A stretch of 58,024 bases of DNA from Anthoceros angustus (taxonomy: Eukaryota > Streptophyta > Anthocerotopsida > Anthocerotales > Anthocerotaceae). Positions 11,068 to 21,685 of this stretch are shown one piece after another; within the stretch, counting starts at the first letter, position 1, and each line of letters opens with the position of its first letter. The notes under the pieces were generated by a model. It was not told where the DNA came from and did not search any database. It worked only from the letters and a program-made list of their open reading frames with translations. The DNA is taken from contig MU008237.1 in assembly GCA_010909165.1 (NCBI GenBank), forward strand, positions 1 to 58,024, read 5' to 3'. The translations under genes and the position numbers were made by a program.

Positions 11068-11280
11068 GCGATTGTATCCCGCCCACACTTTAGGCCTCAA
11101 AACGAAAGAGAGGTGAGCTTGCTGAATCCGTTGTCGCTGCCTTTGAGGAGCAAGCGATATGTATCACAGTAAGCCTTGCTCAAGTATATCGTAATTTCCC
11201 ACGTCCACAAAGCTAAGCAAACGTATCCTACTGTTGCACATGAAAGTCAGCAGCTAGTTAAATAATAGACATCCGGTTGA

Positions 11281-11286
11281 AATAAA
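11281..11286 (+). promoter_or_regulatory. Possible polyadenylation signal
   Basis: AATAAA lies about 210 bp after the stop codon of the first Cys-rich copy. It is conserved at 16581-16586 behind the second copy. Confidence 0.35.
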
Positions 11287-11353
11287 GCATCATATGTGTG
11301 GAACATGTCAGACGAATGTTAAAAAGAAGTTGATGCTTTGTTGGACATCTATG

Positions 11354-12215
11354 TTATGTGTTGCTCCTCCTTTCATCAGTAGCAAATGAGATTTGCGACT
11401 CTACGTTTGCCTTGGGCCGCAAGCCCACGGGGGGTGGCCTGATCACGGGAGTGTTCAAGTAGTCGGTGATGTACATGGACTCACCATCCTGAACTTGGGA
11501 AGAGCATCTGCGCTGCGCGCTGGAACAGTCCATTTCTGGAAGACATGGTGGTAGACTGTTTCTGGATCTTACGGCCCTTTCCCTTCCAAGACGTTGGAAC
11601 CATAGATGATAGGCGTGGCGCGCTTTTACCCAAGGCCGCTGGCATTTCACCCAGGAAAATGCTCAGCCTCTTTGTGTCTGGAATCCCAGAAACTGGCAGT
11701 TGTAGAAGTCAGCAGCTGCCATGGCTTCCTGCTTCGATTTACTTAGCCATGCAGGTCCATTGTGCCGGATCTGACTTTGCATCATCCCTAGATTCTAGCT
11801 TCTACAGCTTTACTCTTATATGGAATCCTGGATAACGATTTGGGTAATGCTCGGCACTGGTACTGGCCGTCTCAACACGAAGCGAATAACAGCAATGACA
11901 GCTATATCATCCGAAGTGCTGGTGCTCGTTCTGGATCACAGCCATGTTGGGCGAAGCAGTCATGTGCTCCCGCAGGTAGTGCACTAAGTGGTCGTGAAAC
12001 TCCGCTGAAATCCTGGTCCTCGAAATAAGAGACCACGCCCTCATGAGCAGGTCCACTAGAATGGCAATGTTGGCTGAGTTCCATGGGTCGTCAGCGCTGG
12101 CAGGTAGTACTAGAGTCTTTCAAAGTACTCAAATGCCCATATGGAAAGAAGGTCGCCATCCTCCATGGCCTAAGCACTAGAACCTCCACTCCGAAGCTGT
12201 AAACGTTGCTGTTAG
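11354..12215 (-). pseudogene. Degenerate remnant, possibly the C-terminal end of a receptor-like kinase
   Basis: On the minus strand at about 12215-12185 a short reading, SNVYSFGVEVL, matches the kinase subdomain IX pattern (D-V-Y-S-F-G-V). Downstream pieces in changing frames are compatible with a kinase C-lobe and tail but are not diagnostic. They are LLMRAWSLISRTRISAEF near 12040, RRPVPVPSITQIVIQ near 11850 and a basic segment near 11700-11480. No ATP-binding or catalytic-loop motif is present, so at most the last third of such a protein remains. This block has no counterpart in duplication unit 2. An unrelated minus-strand gene is also possible. Confidence 0.35.
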
Positions 12216-12629
12216 GGGATCATGCGCCACCGCTATGCAGCGGACACATTCGGGACAACGGCCCACCCACGGATCCACAATTATGCACACTGGTCATAGT
12301 TCAATTACAAACAGATGAGCTGCTGAGATGAAACTGCGATGCCAGGCTGTGAATTGGTCAAGATTTTTTCAAATGCAGCGTCCCCAACAGCTATTGCCAA
12401 TGCAGCCTGCGGCACTAAGCTCTGACATCACCGACTGAAGGACAGTTGTTCCCTAGCTGATGGCCAAGTTTTCCGGACGTAGTTTGCAGGGGCGGATATT
12501 CTGTTTGTGGGTGCCCCTGGCGATTTAAAAGGCTTTGGTGTTCTGGATCATCGCCTTTCCCGGGCACAGCAAAAACTCCTGATCCTCCATTGCAATTTTG
12601 GAGCACCCCAGTTTGTCTACACATGATTT

Positions 12630-12830
12630 TTGCAGACCTGCGAGAAACGTGTGGAGAAATTGGACCCACCAGTAGCTTGCTGGAAGAATGCGAGTGAGAA
12701 TACGCAGCTGTTCGTCATGTCCTCGCCGCTCGGTGATGACACACGCCTCCTCAAGGACTTCTTCGCGGTTGGGAACATGGAGTGGGAGGACCCGGTACTT
12801 TCTTCACATATGTATTCTCCGTATGGCTAA
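12630..12830 (+). pseudogene. Duplicated exon-like fragment, unidentified
   Basis: The plus strand reads VEKLDPPVACWKNASENTQL, then RLLKDFFAVGNMEWEDPV, then SSHMYSPYG and stop. The first part recurs at 18765-18840 (VEKLNPPVAGWKNTSENTQL) and the last part at 21240-21327 (RLLKDFFTVGNMEWEDPV). Each F-box copy is therefore followed by part of the same sequence. Conservation of the reading across copies hints at real coding, but recent duplication alone could explain it. Family not recognised. Confidence 0.3.
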
Positions 12831-13251
12831 ATACTCTGCGGTTGCTAGTCTACACAATGAAGATGGTAAAAGAGATTGACAGAACAAGCAGGATCCCATC
12901 CAGCCACAAGGTAAATCTATCACAACAAAGATGGTGGAAGAGATTGCCAGGACAAGCAAAGGATCCCATCCGACCATGCTGCAATGAAAACCTTGACAGG
13001 CCTGCAGGCAAGGCCTTCTGAGTGACAAAAACTGCCGATAAATGGTTGGAACAATTCAAGGCCAGCTCATGCACAAGCAAAGCGATACTTGGATTACCGA
13101 AATGATCTTCCCATTCTTGGTGCTCCTGCTGCTGTGGGAATGTGCAAGAGGAAGAAATGCAGCTGCTCTTGTCCGAAGTCGCTCTGCGACCGGGTCGTCC
13201 GTGCAGCACAGACAACAGATGGTTCCCATTTCTCCCTGTCCCCGGGTTATA

Positions 13252-14318
13252 TTCCCTTGCAGGGTGTGCCCCATCAGGGCCTGCAGTTTGCTATGCCCCA
13301 TCATGTGAAAGCGAACATGGGATCGGGCATGGAATCCACCTCCGTCCAAGCCATGCGCGCCAAGTCCATTTCCCATATCTGAAGACACTGCCTGACACCA
13401 AAACAGCTTTTCCATGCGCACCGACGACGGCGCAAAGCAGCCGGTCCCGCACGTTCATGAGGTTGGAGTAGTGAACTTCTTCGAGGCGTCTCACATCAGG
13501 CTTGGCCACGACCAACAAGCTCCAGATGGCCGCTTCAGATCGTAGGCCAACAAATTGCCGTTCTCGGTAAAGCAGTAGAGCACGGTGCCGACAAAGACTC
13601 CCTGCCCGGCCACCAATTGGGGAAGCCTCCAAAAGGATGGGCTCGCGATGGTTTGTCACACTCCAGCTCCCAAGCGCGGAGTCGAACACAGTGTCCGGAC
13701 GGGACTTCCGTGCCAATCGTTCAACACCACCAGCTTGAAGCACTTGGCCACGGGGTCCACAAACAGGCCCCACACATCCCGGATCCCTAGCTTACCATCC
13801 GGGAACTCTGGCAGCGAGGCCCAGGAGCTGGAAACCGGGTTGCCGATGTGGGACGACCAAAGGCTCCTCCCCATCCACTTTACTTCCAGCTTAGCCAGCA
13901 GCACGCCGCCGCCCGCCAACGCCAGAAAGCGCTCCACAGTCACAGTCCCTCTGTTCAACAACTCCCGCTCCGAGAGCGAGACTCGGTGCGGGAACGCGTC
14001 CAGTGAGGCCTGGTCCGGTAGGGTTTGCAGCCATGGCGGGAGTTGGAGCTTGTACCAGCGGTCCCTGGCTAGGTCGTAGGTGCAGTAGGCCAGAGCCTCG
14101 CTACATTTGCAGACGCCTGCCACAAACAGCATCGAATCCCGCGCCCCTGCTCCCGATTCCAGCCTCTCCTGCAACAAGCACGAGGACTCCACGGCCGCGT
14201 TCCACGCTCTGCACACCGCGCGCCAGCGCACCAGGCTTACCAGCGGCAGCTGAGCTTGGATCTTGAGTATCACTTCATCCGGCAGCCCGCTCAAGGGAAC
14301 CTCCTCCTCCTCCTCCAT
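13252..14318 (-). pseudogene. F-box protein, copy A, frameshifted and truncated
   Basis: F-box proteins recruit substrates to SCF ubiquitin ligases through Skp1. ATG 14318 follows an upstream in-frame ATG at 14357. The start reads MEEEEEVPLSGLPDEVILKI, then LPLVSLVRWRAVCRAWN, an F-box. A C-terminal part rich in Trp, Leu and Gly follows (WASLPEFPD, ALLLYRER), typical of kelch/FBA-like plant F-box proteins. Indels near 13690 (-1) and 13635 (+1) shift the frame, and a further change occurs near 13410. The coding match to copies B and C ends near 13250, before their last 60 or so residues. It belongs to duplication unit 1. Confidence 0.75.
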
Positions 14319-15373
14319 GTCGGACCTTGAGCACGTGAGCGTATTGTATGCATGCATGCAGCCTGCACCCGTCTGAGTGGTGCGTGCACGAATGATCCCT
14401 CAGCAATCCTGCCGAAGGCAATCCAGATGCAGGTTAGGGTCGACAACACAAGGCCCCGTAAGTTCCCGAGCAGCATATCCGAAGTGTCAGAAAAGTTGGA
14501 ACAGCTCCTGGACCACTCGATGTGGTGTGGCGACAGATAACGATGTGGTAGGGTCAAGGCAACCTCGCATGAGAAAAGATGTGGCGAACCCCAACACATG
14601 AAAGGCAACCTCGTGAATCATGTGGGCATGCATGCACGGTGCAGCAACCTGAAGACCCTTCAATGCTGTCGCCTTTGTTCATCATGGCGGTGCCTGGACA
14701 TGTCCGGTCGACATTGAATACAAAGAGGTGGGAAATGCTTGCTTGTGATCCAGATCCATGCAGGAAAATCCTTACATAGGACCATGATTCGATCGTTCTC
14801 ACTTCTCACCCCACACCCTCCACCCTACTTGTTGAACACTCGTGATATCTGTCTTCTTTTACAGGACAAGGGAGTGGAGAAAAGCTGCAAAAGGAAGAGC
14901 AATTAAGTGTAAAAATTAATAATTTAACGATAGGTACAGAAAGCAACCCAATAGAAAAGAAAAATGCAACCTCACCAGCCCTGGTTTGACATCCGTCAGT
15001 CGTTTGCTGGTTTTAAGAAGGACGGTGAACGTTCTCCGCAAAGTGAGGGGTGCATTGGACATATCCGTTGGTGCGGTCGTGCACGGCTTGGCTATCCTGA
15101 CGTTTGTGGTATCTTTGGAGCACACTTTCTTGAGTCGGAGCTGCAGATTGCAATAACGCCTTCATAATTGAGAGGGCCCGGGGCTGCGTGTGCTGTTTTA
15201 GTCGTCACGAATACACATTCTTTAGTTGAGTGAATCGCTCGCGCTCCTGCTACCCGCTACCAGCTGTGGTCTCACCGATCGATTCGAGGCAGCGTATACA
15301 GCTGTCAGGATAAGTGGCCTGCAGCAACTCTAGGGCTCCATCCCGGGCCCCGATCCGGAGGTCCTGCCATCGG

Positions 15374-15382
15374 TATTTAAAG
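15374..15382 (+). promoter_or_regulatory. TATA box of second Cys-rich gene
   Basis: TATTTAAAG lies 130 bp before ATG 15504 and is conserved with copy 1. Confidence 0.65.
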
Positions 15383-15503
15383 AGCTGCAGCCTGCTTCAA
15401 ACCTGCGCAAGCACGTTCGCTGCTTCAGCTCGCGTTTGCTTCCAGATACATCGATCTACACTTACGTCTGTTCGTGTCCATCTTGATCCAGTACCCGTTC
15501 GAC

Positions 15504-16352
15504 ATGGTGACTGCAGCGCCTCACACATCGGTCGCCTCGGGGACGGCTGGGACGGCGATCGCCGTGCTGTTGATGATACTATGCGCTGCGCATGCGCATG
15601 CGGATGCGGAGCTCACGATCCGCACCGTGGCTGCTGGCGCGGCTGCACGTAGGAGTGCAGGCTACGTACACACTCGTCATCTGCTCCAGAGCAGTGGACC
15701 CACCAGCTGCGGCGTCACCGCGACCGAGGTGGGAGCCGCCTTCGACGCCTTCCGCTCGGGAGACTGCGCCAACTCTGTTGTAGTGGACTGCTGCACCTTC
15801 TTCGTGGAAGACCTGGAGTACCTGGACCCGGGCCAGGCCACCGGGGATTACGAGCAGAGCGCGCTGCCCAACTTCAACGAGACCTGCCGCACGGCCGTGC
15901 GGAGCGTGGGGCAGGACGGGGTGTGCGCGCTGGTGAGGGACGATCCTGCCACCTTCGGTGTGCTGCAGCCGCTGCTGGACAGGTGCGAGAATCTGAGGGA
16001 GCCGTGCGTCCAGACGGCGCCGCCGCCGCCCTGCGACACCAGCGTGGCTACCGTGAACACCGCCGTGGCAGCGGCCTACGCCTCCTTGCAATCGTGCGGC
16101 ACCGACGCTTTCACCAGGCAGTGCACCGACCAGGGAACTGCCAATCCTTACGAGTGCCCGCAGTCGGGTATGTGCGACGACGGCGCAGTGCAGCTTCGCT
16201 CCCAGCCAAAAGCCGCGGAGCTCGCTTGCTGCAACATCGCGCGCAACGGGCTCCTCGCTGCCGTGCCTTGCTTGGACGTGTGTGGGATCTATCGCATCAG
16301 TGCCCAGGCCAATAACTTCCTCACAGTCTGTAGCGACGTTAGTAGGTGCTAG
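15504..16352 (+). CDS. Secreted Cys-rich protein, copy 2, intact
   Basis: This single-exon frame runs from ATG 15504 to TAG 16352 (282 codons). The frame is also open upstream to 15474 but has no ATG there. Residues 1-40 look like a signal peptide: a hydrophobic stretch (AIAVLLMILCAAHAHA) is followed by polar sequence. The mature part has 19 cysteines, with motifs DCC, CDTSVATVNTAVAAA, YECPQSGMC and a Cys-rich end (NFLTVCSDVSRC). This points to a disulphide-bonded apoplastic protein. The family is not recognised and no enzyme motif is seen. Compared with copy 1, a compensated pair of indels at about 16183-16220 replaces some ten residues and removes one cysteine. A TATA box precedes it and AATAAA follows. 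It is the cleanest gene in the window. Confidence 0.8.
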   Translation: MVTAAPHTSVASGTAGTAIAVLLMILCAAHAHADAELTIRTVAAGAAARRSAGYVHTRHLLQSSGPTSCGVTATEVGAAFDAFRSGDCANSVVVDCCTFFVEDLEYLDPGQATGDYEQSALPNFNETCRTAVRSVGQDGVCALVRDDPATFGVLQPLLDRCENLREPCVQTAPPPPCDTSVATVNTAVAAAYASLQSCGTDAFTRQCTDQGTANPYECPQSGMCDDGAVQLRSQPKAAELACCNIARNGLLAAVPCLDVCGIYRISAQANNFLTVCSDVSRC

Positions 16353-16611
16353 GCGATTGTATCGCGGCCACGCTGCAACCAGCCGCCTCTAGGCCTCAAA
16401 ACGGAGGAGAGGTGAGCTTGGTGAATCCGTTGTCGCTGCCTTTGAGGAGCAAGCGATCACATTAAGCCTTGCTCAAGGCTCAAGTATATCGTAATTTCCT
16501 ACGTCCACAAAGCTAAGCAAACGTATCCTGCTGTTGCACATAAAAGGCAACAGCTAGTTAAATAATAGACATCGGGGTTAAATAAAGTGCCATATATATA
16601 GAGTATTTCAG

Positions 16612-16658
<47 letters not shown>

Positions 16659-16664
16659 TATTAT
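16612..16664. repeat. (ATT)n microsatellite
   Basis: About 17 ATT units with one interruption (ACT) are seen directly. Confidence 0.95.
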
Positions 16665-17489
16665 ATTGAGTTCTTCTCTCTCGGACTTCTTACCCTCTAT
16701 ACGGAACAAACATGGTATTTGAGCTTATGCTCCACACCTGATATGTGAGCGATCATAATATACCGTGAGGAAGGCCGTGAGGAAGGCCTAGCTCCCAACG
16801 GCCGTGGAAAACGTGCGCCTCTAATAGATCATGATATTGTAGCTATCAGTGGAGGACGGTGCATTCTCAAAAAGGGTCAAGATGACATGCTCATGATAAA
16901 GGGACTCCCAAAGCATAAGCCTAATAAATATATGGAGAGTCTATGCCTACTTCGATAGGGACACTCAGCACTTATTTAGATTGGTGCGTTGGGTCGGGTT
17001 CCCAAAAGTTGGTATATGTTGCAAGCGCACAATGTTCGCGATCTCCTGCAAACTGCGTTCGTAAGCATGCCCGCGGCGAAGAGGTCAGTTTTAGTCCAAA
17101 GTGCACATAATGCACTAATTTAAAGCAGAAGCATAGTACAAGTTTGATGAAGCTTCTCACCTTACTACACAATCATCTTGCACTCTTCTTCTGTTCTCAC
17201 ACGTACATAGCAGGTTTTACATCTTGCTACCCATAATCCGGGAGTGGCAGTTTGCAGCAAGCAGCGAGGAGCAACTCCAGCTCCATGATTTTATTCATGC
17301 ACTACTACGGAGGGGGGTCGGGTTTTACAAAACCCCATCTGTAAATGTCCCAATCTTTACAACGTCTAAAAACCTCCATTGTAAATTGGTTTAAGTTTCG
17401 CTGATGTGGGAAATTTTAAAACTCGGTTCACAACGGGGGTTTCTAGTTGGATGATGTGGCACTCTGTTGGGTGCTCATTTACAATAATG

Positions 17490-17960
17490 GATTTACGACG
17501 TGGCTCTAGATTACGTTAAAAAGCCTTTTTCTCAAAATTCGAACTTTATTTCACTAAAAATCTTTATTAATATCATTAATACAAAAATATGATTGGAAGC
17601 CATTTACAACAGCATGTGATGACGTGGCTCCTTTGTTATGGAATTACTTTGTAAAACTTTTTTTCTCAAAATTTATTCTTTATTTCTTCAAAACTCTTTA
17701 TTATTGTTATTAATCACAAAAATTATGATAGGAAGCCATTTACAACAGCAATTGATGATGTGGCTTCCTTGTTGTAGATCATTTTGTAAAATATTTTTTC
17801 TCAAAATGTGTTCTATATTTTGTTGAAATTATTTTTTATTATTAATAAAAATATGATTGGAGGCAATTTACAACAGCAATTGATGACGTGGCTCCCTTGT
17901 TGTAGATTATCTTGTAATTGTTTTCTCAAAATGTGTTTTTATTTTTCTTAACTCTTAAGA
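17490..17960. repeat. AT-rich tandem array, period about 130 bp
   Basis: A unit marked by GGAAGCCATTTACAACAGCA, then GACGTGGCTCC, then TTTTTTCTCAAAAT recurs with starts at 17591, 17727 and 17855 and a more diverged copy before 17591. Spacings are 136 and 128 bp. Confidence 0.8.
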
Positions 17961-18345
17961 TATTATTGCCTCTAGATCTAGAGACGCGAAGTAGCGTACA
18001 CATTTGGGACAACGGCCCACCGACGGATCCGCAATCATGCACACTGTTCATTGTTCAATTTGAAAGAGATGAGCTGCTGAGATGAAATTGCAATGCCAGG
18101 CTGTGACCTGGTCAAGATTTTGTCAAATGCAGCATCCCTAACAATTATTGCCAATGCAGCATGCGGCACTAAGCTCTAACATCATTGACTGAAGAACAGT
18201 TGTTCCCTAACTGATGGCCAAGTTTTCCGAACGTAGTTTGCAGGGGCGGATATTCTGTTGTGGGTGCCTTGGGGGAATTAAAAGGATTTGGTGTTCTGGA
18301 TCATTGCCTTTCGTGGGCACAACACAAACTCCTTATCTTCAATTT

Positions 18346-18711
18346 TGTTAGAAATGATTTATTACAACATATCAAAATATGTTATGAATAGTGCCCTAAA
18401 AATAGGTTATGAATAGTGCCCTACAAATAACAAACTTGTATACTTTTTAGAAAGTCATATATCTTGTAGAAAGTATTTTCAAGAAAGCCCAAGAGTAAAG
18501 AGCAAGTCAAGTGACCAGTAGCATTCAAAGTCAAGTGACTAATAAGATTTAAGAATGAGGATTATACAAGGCTAAGCCCACCTACATGTGAGATATGGTG
18601 TGTGCAAGAGTATTTGTGTGCTAAGTACCTAATGTACCTAGTACATATAACTAAATTGTATGGGAGTGTTGTGTTCCCTCTTTATTCAAAGGCTCATCTC
18701 TTTTCCAAACA
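18346..18711 (+). mobile_element. Solo LTR of a Ty1/copia element, with 5-bp target-site duplication
   Basis: This 366-bp element begins TGTTAGAAATG and ends CCAAACA. It is flanked by direct AATTT repeats (18341-18345 and 18712-18716). It is closely related to the LTR of the minus-strand element at 23.3-28.1 kb. The paralogous site without the insertion is visible near 12590 (GCAATTTTGGAGCACC), which confirms the boundaries. Internal recombination between two LTRs is the usual origin. Confidence 0.93.
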
Positions 18712-18754
18712 AATTTTAATTTGGAGCACCCCAGTTTGTCTACACATAATTTTT

Positions 18755-18850
18755 GCGAGCCTGCGAGTCGGGTGTGGAGAAATTGAACCCACCAGTAGCT
18801 GGCTGGAAGAACACGAGTGAGAATACGCAGCTGATTGACATGTCCTCGCC
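18755..18850 (+). pseudogene. Second copy of the exon-like fragment
   Basis: It matches the start of the fragment at 12630-12830 (VEKLNPPVAGWKNTSENTQL) but diverges after SSPL. No function can be assigned. Confidence 0.3.
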
Positions 18851-19261
18851 TCTCCGTATGGCTGAATACCCAATGAATGTGGTGGAAAAGAACAAGCAGA
18901 GGATCCCATCCGGCCACAAGGTAAATCTGTCACAACGAAGATGGTGGAAGAGATTGTCAAGACAAGCAGAGGATCCCATCCGACCATGCTGCAATAAGAA
19001 CCTTGACAGGCCTGACAAAAAGTGCTTATACCTCGTTGGAACGATTCAAGGCCAGCTCATGCACAAGTAAAGCGTTACTTAGATTACCGAAATGATGATC
19101 TTATTCTTGTGCTGCTGCTGCTGTGGGAATGTGCAAGAGGAAGAAATGCAGCTGCTCTTGTCCGAAGTCTCTCTTGTCCAGAATCTGTCCATAGAAGAGC
19201 TATACCTATCTACATCTAATGTTGCTATAAGTCTTGCACCGATGCTGCTCCTTCCACCCAG

Positions 19262-20711
19262 CTACCGAATTGCAAAAAAGGATGAAGGCAGTGATAGCTC
19301 TTTCTCACAAAATCCTTGTAGGGCAAGGAGGGAGCCATCTCCAAGCTCAGGCGTGTGTCGCAAATCGAGAGCCGCGATTTTATTCAGCTTCTCATGCATG
19401 ACGTATACTTCGTCCTGCCCGGCCATGCCTTGCAGGTCCTGCCCGGCCACGCCTGGCATGTCCTGCCCGTCCATGCCTGGCAGGTGGTGCCGCATAATGC
19501 CTTGCAGAATGTGCCCGGCCATGCCTTGCAGAATGTGCCCAGCCATGACTTGCAGGTTCTGCACCATCATGGCTTGCGGGTAGTGACCGGGCATATTCCC
19601 TTGCAGGATGTGCCCCATCAGGGCCTGCAGTTCGCTGTGCCCCATCATGTGAAAGTGAACGCGAAAGCGAGCGAACATGGGATCGGGCATGGAATCCACC
19701 TCCGTCCAAGCCATGCGTGCGAAGTCCATTTCCCATATCTGAAGACACTGCCTGACACCAAAAGACCTTTTCCATGCACACCGACGACGGCGCAAAGCAG
19801 CCGGTCCCGCACGTTCATGAGGTTGGAGTAGTGAACTTCTTCGAGGCGTCTCATCAGGCTTGGCCACGACCAACAAGCTCCAGATGGCCGCTTCCAGATC
19901 GTAAAATGACCAACGGTGCCGTTCTCGGTAAAGCAGTAGAGCACGGTGCCGACAAAGACTCCCTGCCCGGCCACCAATTGGGGAAGCCTCAAAAGGATGG
20001 GCTCGCGATGGTTTGTCACACTCCAGCTCCCAAGCGCGGAGTCGAACACAATTGTCCGGACGGGACTTCCGTGCCAATCGTTCAACACCACCAGCTTGAA
20101 GCACTTGGCCACGGGGTCCACAAACAGGCCCCGCACATCCCGGATCCCTAACACCATCCGGGAACTCTGGCAGCGAGGCCCAGGAGCTGGAAACCGGGTT
20201 GCCGATGTGTGGGACGACCAAAGGCTCCTCCCCCATCCACTTTACTTCCAGCTTAGCCAGCAGCACGCCGCCGCCCGCCAACGCCAGAAAGCGCTCCACA
20301 GTCACAGTCCCTCTGTTCAACAACTCCCGCTCCGAGAGCGAGACTCAGTGCGGAACGCGTCCAGTGAGGCCTGGTCCGGTAGGGTTTGCAGCCATGGCGG
20401 GAGTTGGAGCTTGTACCAGCGGTCCTTGGCTAGGTCGTAGGCGCAGTAGGCCAGAGCCTCCTTGGATTTGCAGACGCCTGCCACAAACAGCATCGAATCC
20501 CGCGCCCTGCTCCCAATTCCAGCCGCTCCTGCAACAAGCACGAGGACTCCACGGCCGCGTTCCACGCTCTGCATACCGCGCGAGCGCACCAGGCTTTCGG
20601 CGGCAGCTGAGCTTGGATCTTGAGTATCACGTCATCCGGCAGCCCGCTCAAGGGAACCTCCTCCTCCTCGACCTCCGACCCTCCACTCGCAGTGCTGTTG
20701 CCGGAACCCAT
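19262..20711 (-). pseudogene. F-box protein, copy B, frameshifted, with expanded C-terminal repeats
   Basis: ATG 20711 opens MGSGNSTASGGSEVEEEEVP followed by an F-box (LSGLPDDVILKI). Relative to copy A the F-box core has a double indel that is compensated (LPPKAWCARAVCRAWN instead of LPLVSLVRWRAVCRAWN). Frame-destroying one-base losses lie near 20512 (in a G run) and near 20352. From about 20323 a frame is open to 19262, but it leaves the original frame near 20155 and rejoins it near 19755 (QIWEMDFARMAWTEVDSMP). The end carries about ten degenerate short units of the type MAGHILQG / MPGVAGQDLQG (19425-19650), far more than copy C. This is a pseudogene unless the sequence has errors. Confidence 0.75.
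19425..19650. repeat. 24-27-bp coding minisatellite in F-box copy B
   Basis: On the plus strand, units of the form GGCCATGCCTTGCAG plus a short variable part repeat about ten times. On the minus strand they encode Met-Gly-His-Leu-Gln-rich octapeptides. Copy C has about three units at 21890-21950 and copy A only two at about 13255-13305. Confidence 0.8.
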
Positions 20712-21235
20712 GACAAGCAGGTCCAAGTTTCACAAAGGGCGTAGGCCGTGGCTGGAACTTAAATAGGAAGACTAGTTCAAATTTGTATACATAGCCAAAA
20801 CTGAAACTGGGGCATTGTGTTTTCCTTCTCTTCAGTGATGATGTCTTGACAAGTAACGTTGCTGCTATCAACACTAGATGTTGGCGGAAAGAGTAGGATG
20901 GCCTTTGCTTCCAGATCAAGATTTGTCAAGATACACATCTCACCACAAATTCGACATGTAGATATGTAGGTACCGCGAACAAAAGTATTCCATCTTCCAC
21001 CTCACAGCACCATCAACAGTCCCGCCTTCCCCGGATCATAAAGCTAAAGACCTCGTCCCCAGCAGTTGAATCTTTGCTGCAATTCCTAGACACGTTTTGA
21101 AGATGAGCATGCCCATTCATAGAAAAACGGCAGTTGTGACACCTTCAATGCAGTTGCTACCGACCCATCTCCGAACTTACATGGGATTCAACTGTGACTA
21201 CACACGCCAAGTTGACTACACGCCTACATCTGTGA
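20712..21235. other. Intergenic, nothing recognised
   Basis: This is the spacer between F-box copies B and C. Neither strand shows a convincing gene or repeat. Confidence 0.4.
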
Positions 21236-21327
21236 CTACACGCCTCCTCAAGGACTTCTTCACGGTTGGGAACATGGAGTGGGAGGACCCAGTGATTTCT
21301 TCACATATGTATTCTCCGTATGGCTGA
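21236..21327 (+). pseudogene. Third copy of the exon-like fragment (end part)
   Basis: It reads RLLKDFFTVGNMEWEDPV and SSHMYSPYG, and is nearly identical to the end of the fragment at 12630-12830. Confidence 0.3.
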
Positions 21328-21685
21328 ATACTCTGCGGTTGCTGGTGGAAGAGATTGATAGAACAAGCAGAGGATCCCATCCGGCCACTGGGTAAACCTG
21401 TCACAACGAAGATGGTGGAAGAGATTGCGCAGAGGATCCCATCCGACAATGCTGCAATAAAAACCTTGACATGGGTTCTGAGTGACAAAAAGTGCTGATA
21501 TCTCGTTGGAGCAATTCAAGGCCAGCTCATGCACAAGTAAAGCTTTACTTAGGTGACAGAAATGATCTTCCCATTCTTGTGCTGTTGCTTCTGTGGGAAT
21601 GTGGAAGAGGGAAAAATAAAGCTACTCTTGTCCGAATTGTGGCTCTTGTCCAGAATTTGTCCATAGAAGCGTTATACCTATCTAT

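Larger units (their letters stand above)
9645..14318. repeat. Segmental duplication, unit 1 (Cys-rich gene + F-box gene)
   Basis: Unit 1 contains a Cys-rich gene on the plus strand and an F-box gene on the minus strand, in the same order and orientation as unit 2 (14426-20711). Matching blocks are 9645-9785 with 14426-14608, 9790-11300 with 15046-16590, 12240-12600 with 18000-18360, and 12630-14318 with 18755-20711. Unit 1 alone has the kinase-like remnant at 11.35-12.2 kb. Confidence 0.8.
16353..18345. other. Intergenic, AT-rich, repeats only
   Basis: The stretch to about 16590 matches the 3' flank of copy 1. It then contains the ATT microsatellite, an anonymous part (16.7-17.3 kb), the 130-bp array (17.5-17.96 kb) and a block matching 12240-12600 (18000-18345). 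No gene is recognised. Confidence 0.5.
14426..20711. repeat. Segmental duplication, unit 2 (Cys-rich gene + F-box gene)
   Basis: Unit 2 is the partner of 9645-14318. Relative to unit 1 it has gained the AT-rich block with the ATT microsatellite and the 130-bp array (16.6-18.0 kb), and a solo LTR (18346-18711). Confidence 0.8.

Noticed and set aside
13042-14079. Plus-strand open frames across F-box copy A (and the same at 19.3-20.7 and 21.7-22.9 kb)
   Set aside because: They are antisense shadows of the minus-strand F-box sequence, which shows the recognisable domain.
17290-17960. AT-rich array as a MITE or foldback element
   Set aside because: Units are direct repeats. I could not find terminal inverted repeats or a target-site duplication.
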